A stretch of DNA of 64,000 nucleotides from Actinoplanes oblitus (GTDB taxonomy: Bacteria > Actinomycetota > Actinomycetes > Mycobacteriales > Micromonosporaceae). The stretch spans positions 7,455,501-7,519,500 of the forward strand of contig NZ_CP126980.1 in NCBI RefSeq assembly GCF_030252345.1, read 5' to 3'. A program made the position numbers and the translations under genes. Positions within the stretch are counted from its first letter, which is position 1; each line of letters starts with the position of its first letter. Under the pieces are notes generated by a model, which was not told the origin of the DNA, ran no database searches, and saw nothing but the letters and a program-made list of their open reading frames with translations. This document shows positions 36,666-46,128 of this stretch, one piece after another.

Positions 36666-36786
36666 GCCACCGGTCTACCGGCCAGATGTGTACGGGCGAC
36701 CAACGCGACGATAAGTCGGCGTCCGGGGAGCTGAGTGCTGTGTCACTGTGCGCTCCGGGCGTGGCCGGTACGTCTACCGTGTGGCC

Positions 36787-37797
36787 GTGGAGATCGAACT
36801 CTGGTCGGTGGTCGCCGAGCCGGAGGCGCTCGCCCTGGCCGGACCGGGGGCGACGCTGCTGGCCGGCACGGACGCCGCGTTCGCGGTCGGCCCGGACACC
36901 CTGGTGGTGATCGGCCGGTCGGACAGCGGCGCCGCGATGGTCCTCTCCGAGCCGTTCCCCGAGCTGGTCGAGGAACGGCTGGCCGGCGTGCTGCGCCCGG
37001 CCGTGCACGCGTTCGCCCGGCTGCCCGAGGGCTGCCTGGCGCTCGGCGTGGCGCAAGCCGCCGAGCTGAGCTACCGGCGCGGGGCGCTGCACGACATCCG
37101 GCTCAGCTTCGAGACGCCGATCCCGCCCGACCTGCTCGGCCAGGTGACGCCGGAGCTGGACTGGCTGGAGCCGGCCGGGCGCGACCCGATCGCCGCCATG
37201 GAGCGGTTCATCGCCGGCTGGTACGCCGGCGTCGCTCCGGTCCAGGACGTTCCCGCCGGTGCCGGCCCGGCCGCGCTACGGGCCTTCCACCGGGCCGCCG
37301 CCGGTCGCCCCGAGGTGTACGGCAGGTCCTGCCGGATCTTTCCCGAGCCGCTTCCCGGGCGCCCGGACGGGCTGCTCACTTTCGGTCAGGAGGGCGATGG
37401 GGTCTTCGCCCTGCTGATGGATCCGGAGGGCGACGACCCGCGGGTCTACTACGACGGGCTCAGCGACCGGCTGCTGCCCGAACGGGAACGGCTGGCCGGC
37501 TACCTGCTGCACGCCGCGCTGGTCCGGGCCGCGATGGACGGTCCGCTGGGCGGGATGGCGTTCGTCGACCGGCCGCAGGCCCGGCGGATCGTCGCCCCGC
37601 TGCGCCGGGTGCCGCTGCGGCCGATGCGCTGGCCGTCGCTGTTCACCAGGTGCTACGCCGGTCCCGGCATGGTGGTGGTGATCGGCGAGGACGACGCCGA
37701 CTGGTACGAGATGTACGTCGGCGTCCGCCACCCCGGCCTGCTGCGCCGGCTGCGCAAGCTCGGCCTGGACTGGGAGTCGTTCACGGACGGCTCATGA
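36787..37797 (+). CDS. hypothetical protein
   Basis: 336 residues, soluble, no signal peptide. I do not recognise the family. It seems to have two parts: residues 1-125 (VEIELWSVVAEPEALALAGP...) and 130-336, which contains FHRAAAGRPEVYGRSCRIFPE and WPSLFTRCYAGPGMVVVIGEDD. The start is uncertain: GTG at 36787 is chosen because TACCGT lies 6 bases before it (possible leaderless -10); GTG at 36781 and 36748 are alternatives. Its 3' end overlaps the small convergent gene by 17 bases. Confidence 0.7.
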   Translation: MEIELWSVVAEPEALALAGPGATLLAGTDAAFAVGPDTLVVIGRSDSGAAMVLSEPFPELVEERLAGVLRPAVHAFARLPEGCLALGVAQAAELSYRRGALHDIRLSFETPIPPDLLGQVTPELDWLEPAGRDPIAAMERFIAGWYAGVAPVQDVPAGAGPAALRAFHRAAAGRPEVYGRSCRIFPEPLPGRPDGLLTFGQEGDGVFALLMDPEGDDPRVYYDGLSDRLLPERERLAGYLLHAALVRAAMDGPLGGMAFVDRPQARRIVAPLRRVPLRPMRWPSLFTRCYAGPGMVVVIGEDDADWYEMYVGVRHPGLLRRLRKLGLDWESFTDGS

Positions 37798-37978
37798 GAT
37801 CGTCCCGGGCCGCGGTGAGCTCGGCGATCGCGGCGCCCAGCGAGTCACCGCCGGGCCCGTCGCCGGCCAGTTCCCGGGCCACGGCGAGCAGCCGCAGCGT
37901 GTCGGTCATGGTGGCGGCGACCGAGCTCACCCGGCGGGTCAGGTCGTCGCGCAGCATCGCCAGCACAGGTTCGTCCAT
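37781..37978 (-). CDS. small hypothetical protein
   Basis: 65 residues: MDEPVLAMLRDDLTRRVSSV and TMTDTLRLLAVARELAGDG, likely an alpha-helical hairpin. AGGGTGG sits just upstream of ATG 37978. It overlaps the end of the convergent hypothetical gene and is divergent from the first GGDEF/EAL gene. No family recognised; the overlap lowers confidence. Confidence 0.5.
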   Translation of the reverse strand: MDEPVLAMLRDDLTRRVSSVAATMTDTLRLLAVARELAGDGPGGDSLGAAIAELTAARDDLMSRP

Positions 37979-38064
37979 GGCCACCCTGATCGGCACGGCG
38001 GGCGGTGACTGAAGCAACCGGGCTTTCCCCTTCATCGTTCGCACCCGCGTCCGATGAAAGGACC

Positions 38065-40401
38065 ATGCGCCTACCGACCCGTGTGCCGCGCCGGCTCGAC
38101 GTCCCGTCCGCGGTGGTCGTCGGCCTGCTCGCGTTCGTGATCGGCTGGTTCGTGATCGGTCTCGGACACGTCTGGTCGCACCCGATCATCGGGTGGCTGC
38201 CGCTCCCGGTCATCGTGGCGAGCTTCGTGCGGGAGTGCTACCGCCTGGACCGGTGCACCGACCTGGACCGGGACACCCGCAAGTTCTGGGGCCGGCTCGG
38301 GGTGGCGGCCGCCGTGCTGATGGCCGGCGTCCTCAGCAGCATGCACGACGCGCTCGGCGGCCCGGTGCCGTCCCCGGCGTTCAGCCCCCGCACGCAGGCC
38401 CTGTACGGCGTGGTCGCGGCGATCATCCTATGGGCGCTGCTGCGGCTGCCGGCCTGGCAGCGTTCCCGCAGCGACTGGTTGCGGTTCGGCCTGGACACCG
38501 CGATCGTGCTGCTCACCGGCGGAGTACTGGCCTGGCACTGCTGGCTGAACCGGGCCGGCTTCGGCGACGGGCCGACCGCCACCCCGGCGGCGACCCTGGT
38601 GATCCTGGTGGTCGCCACCATCTCGCTGGTCGCCTTCCTCAAGGTGGCCTTCGCCGGGGCCGGGCGGCTCGACCGCGGAGCGCTCTACCTGCTCGCCGCC
38701 GGCGTCGCGCTGGCCGCCGCGACCGCCGGCATCGCCCCGCTGCTGACGGACCGGCCGTACCTGAGCACCACCGTGCTGGCGGCCCCGTTCTCGCAGGTCA
38801 CCGGGGTGCTGGCGGCTCGCCGTCAGTGGCGGCGGCGTCACCTGGCGACCGCCGAGCGGCCCCGCGCGCGCCGGTTCAGCATCCTGCCGTACGTCGCTGT
38901 CGCCACGTTCTACGGCGCCCTGCTCGCGGTGGAGCTGCCGGAGGGCGGGCCGGACGTGGCGATCGCGCTGACCGCCACCGCGCTGACCGTCCTCGTGGTG
39001 ATCCGGCAGATCAGCACGCTGCGGGACAACGCGCGGCTGCTGGACACCGTCGACGCGAGCCTGCGGCAGCTGCGGGCGTACCAGAAGGAGCTGGACCACC
39101 AGGTCACCCACGACCCGCTGACCGGGATCACCAACCGGCCGGCGTACGCCGGTCGTCTCGCCGCCCAGCTCGCCACCGGCGAGCCGGCCGTGGTCGTGCT
39201 GCTCGACCTGGACGACTTCAAGGTGGTCAACGACCGGCACGGGCACGAGACCGGCGACGCCCTGCTGCGCGCGATCAGCACCCGGCTGCGGCAGAGCCTG
39301 CGCCCGCGGGACACCGTGGCCCGGCTCGGCGGCGACGAGTTCACCCTGCTGCTTCCCGGCGCCGGCATGGACGAGGCCGAGGACCTGCTGAGCGGGCTGC
39401 TGGCCACGGTGCAGCAGCCGCTGATGCTGGACGGCCGGGAGATGGCGCCGCGGATCAGCGCCGGTGTCACCCTGAGCGTGCCCGGCGACTCGTCCGAGGA
39501 GCTGCTGCGCCGCGCGGACGTGGCGATGTACGCGGCGAAGAACGCCGGCGGCGGCCGGTGGACCTGGTTCGACCCGATCATGGACGCGCGGGCGGACACC
39601 GACGCCCGGCTCGGCGCCGACCTGCGCCAGGCCATCGCCCGCGACGAGCTGTTCCTGCTCTACCAGCCGATCGTCGAGCTGCCCACCGGGCGGCTCGCCG
39701 GGCTGGAGGCCCTGATCCGCTGGCGGCACCCCGAGCACGGCCTGGTCTCGCCCGCCGACTTCATCCCGCTCGCCGAGCGCAACGGGCAGATCATCGAGGT
39801 GGGCCGCTGGGTGCTGACTCAGGCGATGCGGCAGATCGCCGAGTGGCAGCGCGAGCACGGCGCGGCCGCACCGGCGAAGGTGTCGGTGAACGTCTCGGCC
39901 CGGCAGCTCAACGAGCCGGGTTTCCCGGAGGAGGTGGCCGCGCTGCTCGCCGCCACCGGGCTGGATCCGGCCCGGCTGGTGATCGAGGTGACCGAGACCG
40001 CGGTGCTCGGCACCGGCGCCGCCCTGGAGGCGGTCCGCCGGCTCGACGAGCTCGGCCTGCGGATCGCGCTGGACGACTTCGGGACCGGCCAGTCGTCGCT
40101 GAGCCTGCTCGTCGACACGCCGGTCAGCTGGCTGAAGGTGGACAAGTCGTTCGTCGACGGGGTGACCTCGGCGAGCCCGCATGCGGTGATCGTGGACGGG
40201 TTGATCGGGATCACCCGGGGCCTGCGGATCCAGGCGGTCGCCGAGGGGGTGGAGACCGCTGAGCAGGCCGAACGCCTGCACCAGGCGGGGTACCGATTCG
40301 CCCAGGGTTATCACTTCGCGCGCCCGCTGAGCGAAAGCGACGTGCTCCTCCTGCTGGCGCGTCCCAGCTCGCGAGAAACTCGACAATCTCAACTGATTTA
40401 G
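38065..40401 (+). CDS. membrane GGDEF-EAL protein (c-di-GMP cyclase/phosphodiesterase)
   Basis: 778 residues. Residues 1-310 hold about eight to ten membrane helices (a MASE-like sensor), then a coiled-coil, GGDEF domain (about 340-510) and EAL domain (about 525-770). The GGDEF active site RLGGDEF near residue 425 is intact, with an RxxD inhibitory site (RPRD) five residues before it. The EAL domain also looks catalytic: EALIRWRHP, NVSARQL, EVTETA, LDDFGTGQSSL, LKVDKSFVDG and AEGVET are all present. ATG at 38065 with AAAGGA upstream is chosen over GTG 38005. A weak FliA-like element lies upstream (38031-38057). Confidence 0.93.
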   Translation: MRLPTRVPRRLDVPSAVVVGLLAFVIGWFVIGLGHVWSHPIIGWLPLPVIVASFVRECYRLDRCTDLDRDTRKFWGRLGVAAAVLMAGVLSSMHDALGGPVPSPAFSPRTQALYGVVAAIILWALLRLPAWQRSRSDWLRFGLDTAIVLLTGGVLAWHCWLNRAGFGDGPTATPAATLVILVVATISLVAFLKVAFAGAGRLDRGALYLLAAGVALAAATAGIAPLLTDRPYLSTTVLAAPFSQVTGVLAARRQWRRRHLATAERPRARRFSILPYVAVATFYGALLAVELPEGGPDVAIALTATALTVLVVIRQISTLRDNARLLDTVDASLRQLRAYQKELDHQVTHDPLTGITNRPAYAGRLAAQLATGEPAVVVLLDLDDFKVVNDRHGHETGDALLRAISTRLRQSLRPRDTVARLGGDEFTLLLPGAGMDEAEDLLSGLLATVQQPLMLDGREMAPRISAGVTLSVPGDSSEELLRRADVAMYAAKNAGGGRWTWFDPIMDARADTDARLGADLRQAIARDELFLLYQPIVELPTGRLAGLEALIRWRHPEHGLVSPADFIPLAERNGQIIEVGRWVLTQAMRQIAEWQREHGAAAPAKVSVNVSARQLNEPGFPEEVAALLAATGLDPARLVIEVTETAVLGTGAALEAVRRLDELGLRIALDDFGTGQSSLSLLVDTPVSWLKVDKSFVDGVTSASPHAVIVDGLIGITRGLRIQAVAEGVETAEQAERLHQAGYRFAQGYHFARPLSESDVLLLLARPSSRETRQSQLI

Positions 40402-40438
40402 TAGACAAGGTGGGCGATCGTCGAGCAGACTTCCGCCC

Positions 40439-41323
40439 ATGGATTTCACCATGGCGCTCGCCGGTCTCGGCGTCGGAATCGTCGTCGGCCTGACCGGCAT
40501 GGGTGGCGGCGCGCTGATGACGCCGATCCTGGTGCTCTTCTTCGGCATCAACCCGGTCGCCGCGATCGGCAGCGACCTGGTCGCCAGCGCGATCATGAAG
40601 CCGTTCGGCGGCGCCGTGCACGCCCGCCGCGGCACGGTGAACTGGCCGCTGGTCGGCTGGCTGTGCGCCGGCAGCGTGCCCAGCGCCTTCCTCGGCGTGC
40701 TGCTGCTGCGCGCCTTCGGCGACGACGAGTCGCTCCAGCACGGCGTCAAGATCGCCCTGGGCGTGGCACTGCTGCTGGCCGTCGCCGGCATGCTGCTCAA
40801 GGCCTGGATCAGCCGGCGCGCCGCCGACGGACCGGCCCCGAAGATCACCGTCAAGCCGATCCCGACCCTGCTGGTCGGGGTCATGGGCGGCCTGGTGGTC
40901 GGGCTCACCTCGGTCGGCTCCGGCTCGCTGATCATCGTGGCGCTGCTCGCACTCTACCCGATGCTGCGCGCCAACGACCTGGTCGGCACCGACCTGGTCC
41001 AGGCGATCCCGCTGGTCGCCGCGGCCGCCCTCGGTCACCTGCTGTTCGGCGACATGAGCTGGGGCATCGCCGGCGCGGTGGTGCTCGGCTCGATCCCCGG
41101 CGTGCTGATCGGCTCCCGGATCTCCTCGCGGGCACCCGGCGGCCTGGTCCGGTCCGCGCTGATCATCGTGCTGCTGGCCAGCTCGCTCAAGCTGTTCGAC
41201 CTGCCCACCCAGGTGGTCGGCATCGTGGCGGCCGGCGCGCTGGTGGTGGCGGTGGTCCTCGGGGTGACGAAGCCGTTCGGCAAGGCGCCCCAGCCGGCCG
41301 GGCGGGAGACCGTCTCGGTCTGA
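40439..41323 (+). CDS. TauE/SafE-family membrane permease
   Basis: 294 residues with about eight membrane helices in two related halves, each opening with a glycine-rich helix: VVGLTGMGGGALMTPILVLFFG in the first and VVGLTSVGSGSLIIVALLAL-type in the second. This internal duplication is the family hallmark. Members export or import sulfite, sulfoacetate or other small organosulfonates; no sulfur genes are nearby, so the substrate is unknown. ATG at 40439. It separates the first GGDEF/EAL gene from the paralogous pair, and the next gene's promoter starts 2 bases past its stop. Confidence 0.9.
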   Translation: MDFTMALAGLGVGIVVGLTGMGGGALMTPILVLFFGINPVAAIGSDLVASAIMKPFGGAVHARRGTVNWPLVGWLCAGSVPSAFLGVLLLRAFGDDESLQHGVKIALGVALLLAVAGMLLKAWISRRAADGPAPKITVKPIPTLLVGVMGGLVVGLTSVGSGSLIIVALLALYPMLRANDLVGTDLVQAIPLVAAAALGHLLFGDMSWGIAGAVVLGSIPGVLIGSRISSRAPGGLVRSALIIVLLASSLKLFDLPTQVVGIVAAGALVVAVVLGVTKPFGKAPQPAGRETVSV

Positions 41324-41325
41324 CA

Positions 41326-41353
41326 CTCATCTCGCCATCTCCCTCGCCGATCT
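41326..41353 (+). promoter_or_regulatory. FliA (flagellar sigma)-like promoter 1
   Basis: CTCA (41326-41329), 16-base spacer, GCCGATCT (41346-41353), then a roughly 20-base leader with GAGGGG before ATG 41383. The element matches CTCA-N15-17-GCCGATAA-type promoters that I recall for FliA-dependent flagellar genes of Actinoplanes missouriensis. An identically spaced element precedes the next GGDEF/EAL gene. Confidence 0.6.
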
Positions 41354-41382
41354 GGGACAGGTCGGCGAGGGGAAGTGGTCGG

Positions 41383-43614
41383 ATGAACGTGCGGCAGAAG
41401 CTGCTGGGCGGGTATCTCGTGGTGGCCCTGATGGTCGCGGCCACCGCCCTGATCGCCTGGTACACCGACCAGACCTCGGCCCGCCGCGCCGCCACCATCG
41501 AGGCCGCCCAGGTGGCCCGGGGCATCGGCAAGGACATCGTGTTCGGCCTGCCCGGCACGGTCGAGGGCGGCTCCCAGCCGCCGTTGTACTACAGCCCGGC
41601 GGCGTTGCGGCAGTACCTCACGCGGCTGCGGGAGACCCAGCACCGCAACGTGATCGCGATCGACTACGGGAAGTACGTCATCGGCGACACGAACCCGGCG
41701 AACGTCGGCGTGGTCTACCGGCACGACACCGGCGGCGAGGTGGCCCGCACCATCCGGGACGGCAGGTCCCGGGTCTTCGTGGAGAAGAGCGCCGAGCACC
41801 CGCAGGGCATCAAGCAGGTGGTGGTGCCGATGATCGGCCGCAACGGCGACGCCATCGGCGCGGTGATCGTCGAGTACACCCCGCTCTACCAGCAGATGAT
41901 GTCCGGCGCACGGGACGCCCAGACCGTCCTGTTCAGCACCGCGGCCATCGCGTTCGTGGTGGTGCTGCTGGTCGGCTGGGTGCTCGCCACCTCACTGACC
42001 CGCCGGATCACCAAGCTCACCACGGCGGTCGGCGTGATCGGCGCCGGTGACTACACGCACCGGCTGCCGATCACCACGGACAGCGACGAGATCGCCCGGC
42101 TGGCGCTGGCCGTCAACGCGATGGCCGAGCAGCTCGACCGGTCCGCCCGGGAGATCCTGGCCAAGGAGTACACCGACAGCATCCTGGCCAACGCCGGCGA
42201 GGGCATCTGCGGGCTGGACGCCGGCGGCCGGATCGCGTTCGCCAACGCGGCCGCCGGGCGGATCACCGGGCTCGGCGTGGCCGGTCTGCTGCGGCGGGAC
42301 GCCACGGTGCTGCTGCCGGAATCGCTCGGCCTGGAACCCGGCACCACCGAGGGCCGCCTGCAGCGTCCGGACGGTTCCACAGTACGGGTGGAGTACACCG
42401 TCAGCGAGATCGAGAAAGCAGGTCGCCGGATCGGCGCGGTGATCGTGCTGCGCGACGTCAGCCGGCAGCGCGCCCTCGAATACGACCTGCGCCACCAGGC
42501 CCTGCACGACGCGCTCACCGGCCTGCCCAACCGCAAGCTGCTGCTGAGCCGGCTGGCCGAGGCGCACCGGCGGGCCCGCGCCGGCGGTGCCCCGCTCGCC
42601 GTGCTCTACCTGGACCTGGACGGGTTCAAGCGGGTCAACGACACGCTCGGGCACGACGCCGGCGACCTGCTGCTGCAGGCCGCCGCCCAGCGCCTGACCG
42701 GGGCGCTGCGCGCCGGCGACACCGTGGCCCGGCTCGGCGGCGACGAGTTCGCCGTGCTGCTCGACGACGCCGACCCGGCCACCGCCGAACGTCTCGCCCA
42801 GGCCTGCCGGGACACGCTGGCCCAGCCGTTCGCGCTGCACAACCGGGAGGGCCGGGTCTCGGTGAGCATCGGCGTGGTGCCCGACGCGGCCCGGTACGCC
42901 GACGCCGACGAGGTGCTGCGCAACGCCGACGTGGCCATGTACGCGGCCAAGGGACAGGGCAAGAACCGCTGGCTGCTGTTCGAGGACCGGATGCACGAGC
43001 AACTGGTGTGCCGCCTCGACCAGGAGTCCCGGCTGCGCGCCGCGGCGCACCGGGGCGAGTTGCTGCTGCACCTGCAGCCGGTGACCGGCGGGCCGGACGG
43101 CCGGCTGGCCGGGGTCGAGGCCATGGCCTGCTGGCAGGACCCGGAGCAGGGGCTGCGGACGCCCGGCTCGTTCCGCCCGCTCGCCGAGCAGACCGGCACG
43201 ATCGTGGAGATCGACCGGTGGGTGCTGCGGGAGGCCTGCCAGGCGGTCGGGCAGTGGCAGATCGAGGACCCGGCCACCGCGCCGGCCTGGGTGGCTGTCA
43301 CCCTCTCCGCCGCGTCCCTGGCCGAGGCGGACCTGACCGACCAGGTCGCCCACGCCCTGACCGCGACCGGTCTGGCCGCCGGCAACCTGGTGCTGCAGCT
43401 GACCGAGACGATGGTGACCCGCGACCTGGCCCGGGCCACGGCCCGCCTCGGCGAGCTGCGCGAGCTGGGTGTGCGGATCGCCATCGGGGTCACCGAGGCG
43501 GCCCGGCTGGACCTGCTGACCCTGCCGGGTGGTGACCTCGCCCAGGGCTACCACCTGGGACAACCGACGCCGGCCGCCGCGCTCCGCACCCGGATCGCCG
43601 CACCGGCCGCTTAG
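41383..43614 (+). CDS. cache-HAMP-PAS-GGDEF protein with broken EAL domain
   Basis: 743 residues. Membrane helix 1 (about 10-28), extracytoplasmic cache-like sensor (30-185), helix 2 (187-207), HAMP (208-262), PAS (265-365), GGDEF (375-530) and a degenerate EAL region. RLGGDEFAVLL near 453 and the RxxD site (RAGD) are intact, so diguanylate cyclase activity is expected. The EAL domain has EAM in place of EAL. Compared with its neighbour it lacks 58 residues covering DDFGTG, LKIDRSF and the AE of AEGVE; IAI joins directly to GVTEAARLDLLTL. Phosphodiesterase activity should be lost. ATG at 41383. Confidence 0.93.
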   Translation: MNVRQKLLGGYLVVALMVAATALIAWYTDQTSARRAATIEAAQVARGIGKDIVFGLPGTVEGGSQPPLYYSPAALRQYLTRLRETQHRNVIAIDYGKYVIGDTNPANVGVVYRHDTGGEVARTIRDGRSRVFVEKSAEHPQGIKQVVVPMIGRNGDAIGAVIVEYTPLYQQMMSGARDAQTVLFSTAAIAFVVVLLVGWVLATSLTRRITKLTTAVGVIGAGDYTHRLPITTDSDEIARLALAVNAMAEQLDRSAREILAKEYTDSILANAGEGICGLDAGGRIAFANAAAGRITGLGVAGLLRRDATVLLPESLGLEPGTTEGRLQRPDGSTVRVEYTVSEIEKAGRRIGAVIVLRDVSRQRALEYDLRHQALHDALTGLPNRKLLLSRLAEAHRRARAGGAPLAVLYLDLDGFKRVNDTLGHDAGDLLLQAAAQRLTGALRAGDTVARLGGDEFAVLLDDADPATAERLAQACRDTLAQPFALHNREGRVSVSIGVVPDAARYADADEVLRNADVAMYAAKGQGKNRWLLFEDRMHEQLVCRLDQESRLRAAAHRGELLLHLQPVTGGPDGRLAGVEAMACWQDPEQGLRTPGSFRPLAEQTGTIVEIDRWVLREACQAVGQWQIEDPATAPAWVAVTLSAASLAEADLTDQVAHALTATGLAAGNLVLQLTETMVTRDLARATARLGELRELGVRIAIGVTEAARLDLLTLPGGDLAQGYHLGQPTPAAALRTRIAAPAA

Positions 43615-43616
43615 CT

Positions 43617-43644
43617 CTCATCTTCCGGCCGGTCGTGCCGATCT
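43617..43644 (+). promoter_or_regulatory. FliA (flagellar sigma)-like promoter 2
   Basis: CTCA (43617-43620), 16-base spacer, GCCGATCT (43637-43644), beginning 2 bases past the preceding stop codon. Shared bases with promoter 1 include CTCATCT, GCCGATCT and an ACAGGTCGG run after the -10. Leader to ATG 43673 is about 20 bases with GGAAGTGAGGG. Confidence 0.6.
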
Positions 43645-43672
43645 TTAACAGGTCGGTGGAAGTGAGGGTCGG

Positions 43673-46087
43673 ATGAGCGTACGCCGGAAGCTCCTGGCCG
43701 GTTACCTGGTGGTGGCCTGCCTGGTGGCCGCCACCGCGGCCACCGCGTGGCTCACCGACATGTCGTCGGCGCGCCGGGCCGCGGCCCTGGAGGCGGCCCA
43801 GGTGGCCCGGGGCATCGGCAAGGACATCACCATCGGGCTGCCGGTCGACAACCCGGGCGAGATCACCTTTCCGCTGTACAACAGCCCGACCTCGCTGGCG
43901 AACTACATCAACCGGCTGCACGGGAGCCAGCACCGGGACATCGTCGCGGTGGACATCGGCAAGACCATCCTGGGCGACGCCGTACCGGAGAACGTCGGCT
44001 CGGTCTTCGACCACGACACCGGCAACGAGGTCGGCCGGACGATCGCCGACGGCAAGTCCCGGACCTTCGTGGAGACCAGCGCCGACTACCCGGCCGGGAT
44101 CAAGCAGGTGGTGGTGCGGATGGAGGGAGCCGGCCACCAGACCCTCGGTGCCGTCATCCTGGAGTACACCCCGCTCTACGACCAGATGATGGAGTCCGCC
44201 CGGCGCGCCCAGTTCATCATCCTCGGCGCCGCCACTGCCGCCTTCCTGCTGGTCCTGATCCTCGGCTGGGTCCTGGCCGGCTCGCTCACCCGGCGGATCA
44301 CCGCGCTCACCACGGCGGCCGGCGTGATCGGCACCGGCGACTACACGCACCGGCTGCCCGGCATCGGACCGGCCGACGAGATCGGCCGGCTGGGCCAGGC
44401 CTTCAACGCGATGGCCGAGCAACTCGACCAGTCCGCCCGGGAGATCCTGGCCAAGGAGTACACCGACAGCATCCTGGCCAACGCCGGCGAGGGCATCTGC
44501 GGGCTGGACCCGGACGGCCGGATCACCTTCGCCAACGCCGCCGCCGGGCGGATCACCGGCCTCGGGATCGGCGGGCTGCTCCACCGGGAGGTGTCCGTCC
44601 TGCTGCCGGAGGTCGGCGACGAGCTGAGCCCGGGCACCCGCGAGGTGTCCCTGCAACGGCCGGACGGGACGAGTGTCCGGGTCGAGTACACGGCCAGCCA
44701 GATCCAGAAGGCCGGGCGTACGCTCGGCGCGGTCATCGTGCTGCGCGACGTCAGCCGGCAGCGGGCTCTCGAACACGACCTGCGGCACCAGGCCCTGCAC
44801 GACGGCCTGACCAATCTGCCCAACCGCAAGCTGCTGCTGGACCGGCTGGAGCACGCGCTCACCAGGTCCCGGGCCACCGGCGAGCCGCTCGCGGTGCTCT
44901 ACCTGGACCTGGACGGCTTCAAGCGGGTCAACGACAGCCTCGGGCACAACGCCGGCGACATGCTGCTGCGCACCGCGGCCGAGCGGCTGACCGGCGCCCT
45001 GCGCCCGCTGGACACCGTGGCGCGGCTGGGCGGCGACGAGTTCGCCGTGCTGCTGGAGGACGCCGACCGGGCGACAGTCGAGCGGCTGGCCCGCGCCTGC
45101 CTGGACGCCCTCTCCCGGCCGTTCCTGATCCACAACCGGGAGGCGCTGGTCTCGGTGAGCATCGGCGTGGTGCCCGACGCGGCCGGTTACGCCGACGCCG
45201 ACGAGGTGCTGCGCAACGCCGACGTGGCCATGTACGCGGCCAAGGAGCAGGGCAAGAACCGCTTCCTGACCTTCGAGACGCAGATGCACGAGCAGCTGCT
45301 GAACCGCCTGGACCAGGAGGCCCGGCTGCGCGACGCGGTGCGCCGCGGCGAGCTGCGGCTGCACCTGCAGCCGGTGGTCGGCGTGGCGGGCGGGCGGATG
45401 GCCGGCGCCGAGGCACTGGTCCGCTGGCAGGACCCGGAACAGGGGCTGCGGATGCCGGGCTCGTTCATCCCCCTCGCCGAGGAGACCGGCACGATCGTCG
45501 ACATCGACCGCTGGGTGCTGCTGGAGGCGTGCCGGGCGGTCAAGCGCTGGCAGGACGAGGATCCGGCCACCGCGCCGGCCTGGGTCAGCGTCAACCTCTC
45601 CGCCGCGCACCTGGAGGTGCCGGACCTGACCGACCAGGTGGCCCACGCCCTGTCCAGCACCGGCCTCTCGCCGCACTGCCTGGTGCTGGAGCTGACCGAG
45701 ACGGTGCTGATGCGCGACCTCGCGGTGACCGCGGCCCGCCTCGACGAGCTGCGCGAACTCGGTGTGAAGATCGCCATCGACGACTTCGGGACCGGGTACT
45801 CCTCGCTCGGCTACCTGCGCGACATCCCGGTCGACGTGCTCAAGATCGACCGCTCGTTCATCGACGGGCTGGTCGGCAACGGCCGCCAGCAGGAGCTGGT
45901 GAACGCGGTGATCCAGCTCGGTCACACGCTCGGGCTGCGGGTGGTGGCCGAGGGCGTCGAGGAGGCGTCTCAGCTGTCCCTGCTGACCGTGATGGGCTGC
46001 AAGTTCGCCCAGGGTTACCACCTGGGCCGGCCGGAGCCGGCCGCTGATCTCTACAGCCGCCTCGCCACCCCGGCCCTGCACGGCTGA
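43673..46087 (+). CDS. cache-HAMP-PAS-GGDEF-EAL protein
   Basis: 804 residues with the same architecture as the preceding gene and long identical stretches (LAKEYTDSILANAGEGICGL, YADADEVLRNADVAMYAAK), so the two are a tandem duplication. Here both catalytic domains are complete: RLGGDEFAVLL with RxxD (RPLD) five residues upstream, then EALVRWQDPE, NLSAAHLE, LELTETV, IDDFGTGYSSLGYL, LKIDRSFIDG and AEGVEE. It can in principle make or degrade c-di-GMP in response to an extracytoplasmic ligand. ATG at 43673, GGAAGTGAGGG upstream. It is followed by repeats and the convergent maltodextrin operon. Confidence 0.95.
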   Translation: MSVRRKLLAGYLVVACLVAATAATAWLTDMSSARRAAALEAAQVARGIGKDITIGLPVDNPGEITFPLYNSPTSLANYINRLHGSQHRDIVAVDIGKTILGDAVPENVGSVFDHDTGNEVGRTIADGKSRTFVETSADYPAGIKQVVVRMEGAGHQTLGAVILEYTPLYDQMMESARRAQFIILGAATAAFLLVLILGWVLAGSLTRRITALTTAAGVIGTGDYTHRLPGIGPADEIGRLGQAFNAMAEQLDQSAREILAKEYTDSILANAGEGICGLDPDGRITFANAAAGRITGLGIGGLLHREVSVLLPEVGDELSPGTREVSLQRPDGTSVRVEYTASQIQKAGRTLGAVIVLRDVSRQRALEHDLRHQALHDGLTNLPNRKLLLDRLEHALTRSRATGEPLAVLYLDLDGFKRVNDSLGHNAGDMLLRTAAERLTGALRPLDTVARLGGDEFAVLLEDADRATVERLARACLDALSRPFLIHNREALVSVSIGVVPDAAGYADADEVLRNADVAMYAAKEQGKNRFLTFETQMHEQLLNRLDQEARLRDAVRRGELRLHLQPVVGVAGGRMAGAEALVRWQDPEQGLRMPGSFIPLAEETGTIVDIDRWVLLEACRAVKRWQDEDPATAPAWVSVNLSAAHLEVPDLTDQVAHALSSTGLSPHCLVLELTETVLMRDLAVTAARLDELRELGVKIAIDDFGTGYSSLGYLRDIPVDVLKIDRSFIDGLVGNGRQQELVNAVIQLGHTLGLRVVAEGVEEASQLSLLTVMGCKFAQGYHLGRPEPAADLYSRLATPALHG

Positions 46088-46128
46088 GGCCGCTCAACCC
46101 TTTCCGGTACGCCCACCGCCCCGCACCC

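Noticed and set aside
38031..38057. FliA promoter for the first GGDEF/EAL gene
   Set aside because: TTCA-N15-TCCGATGA is a poorer match than the two downstream elements and lies only 7 bases from the ATG, so it is not listed as a feature.
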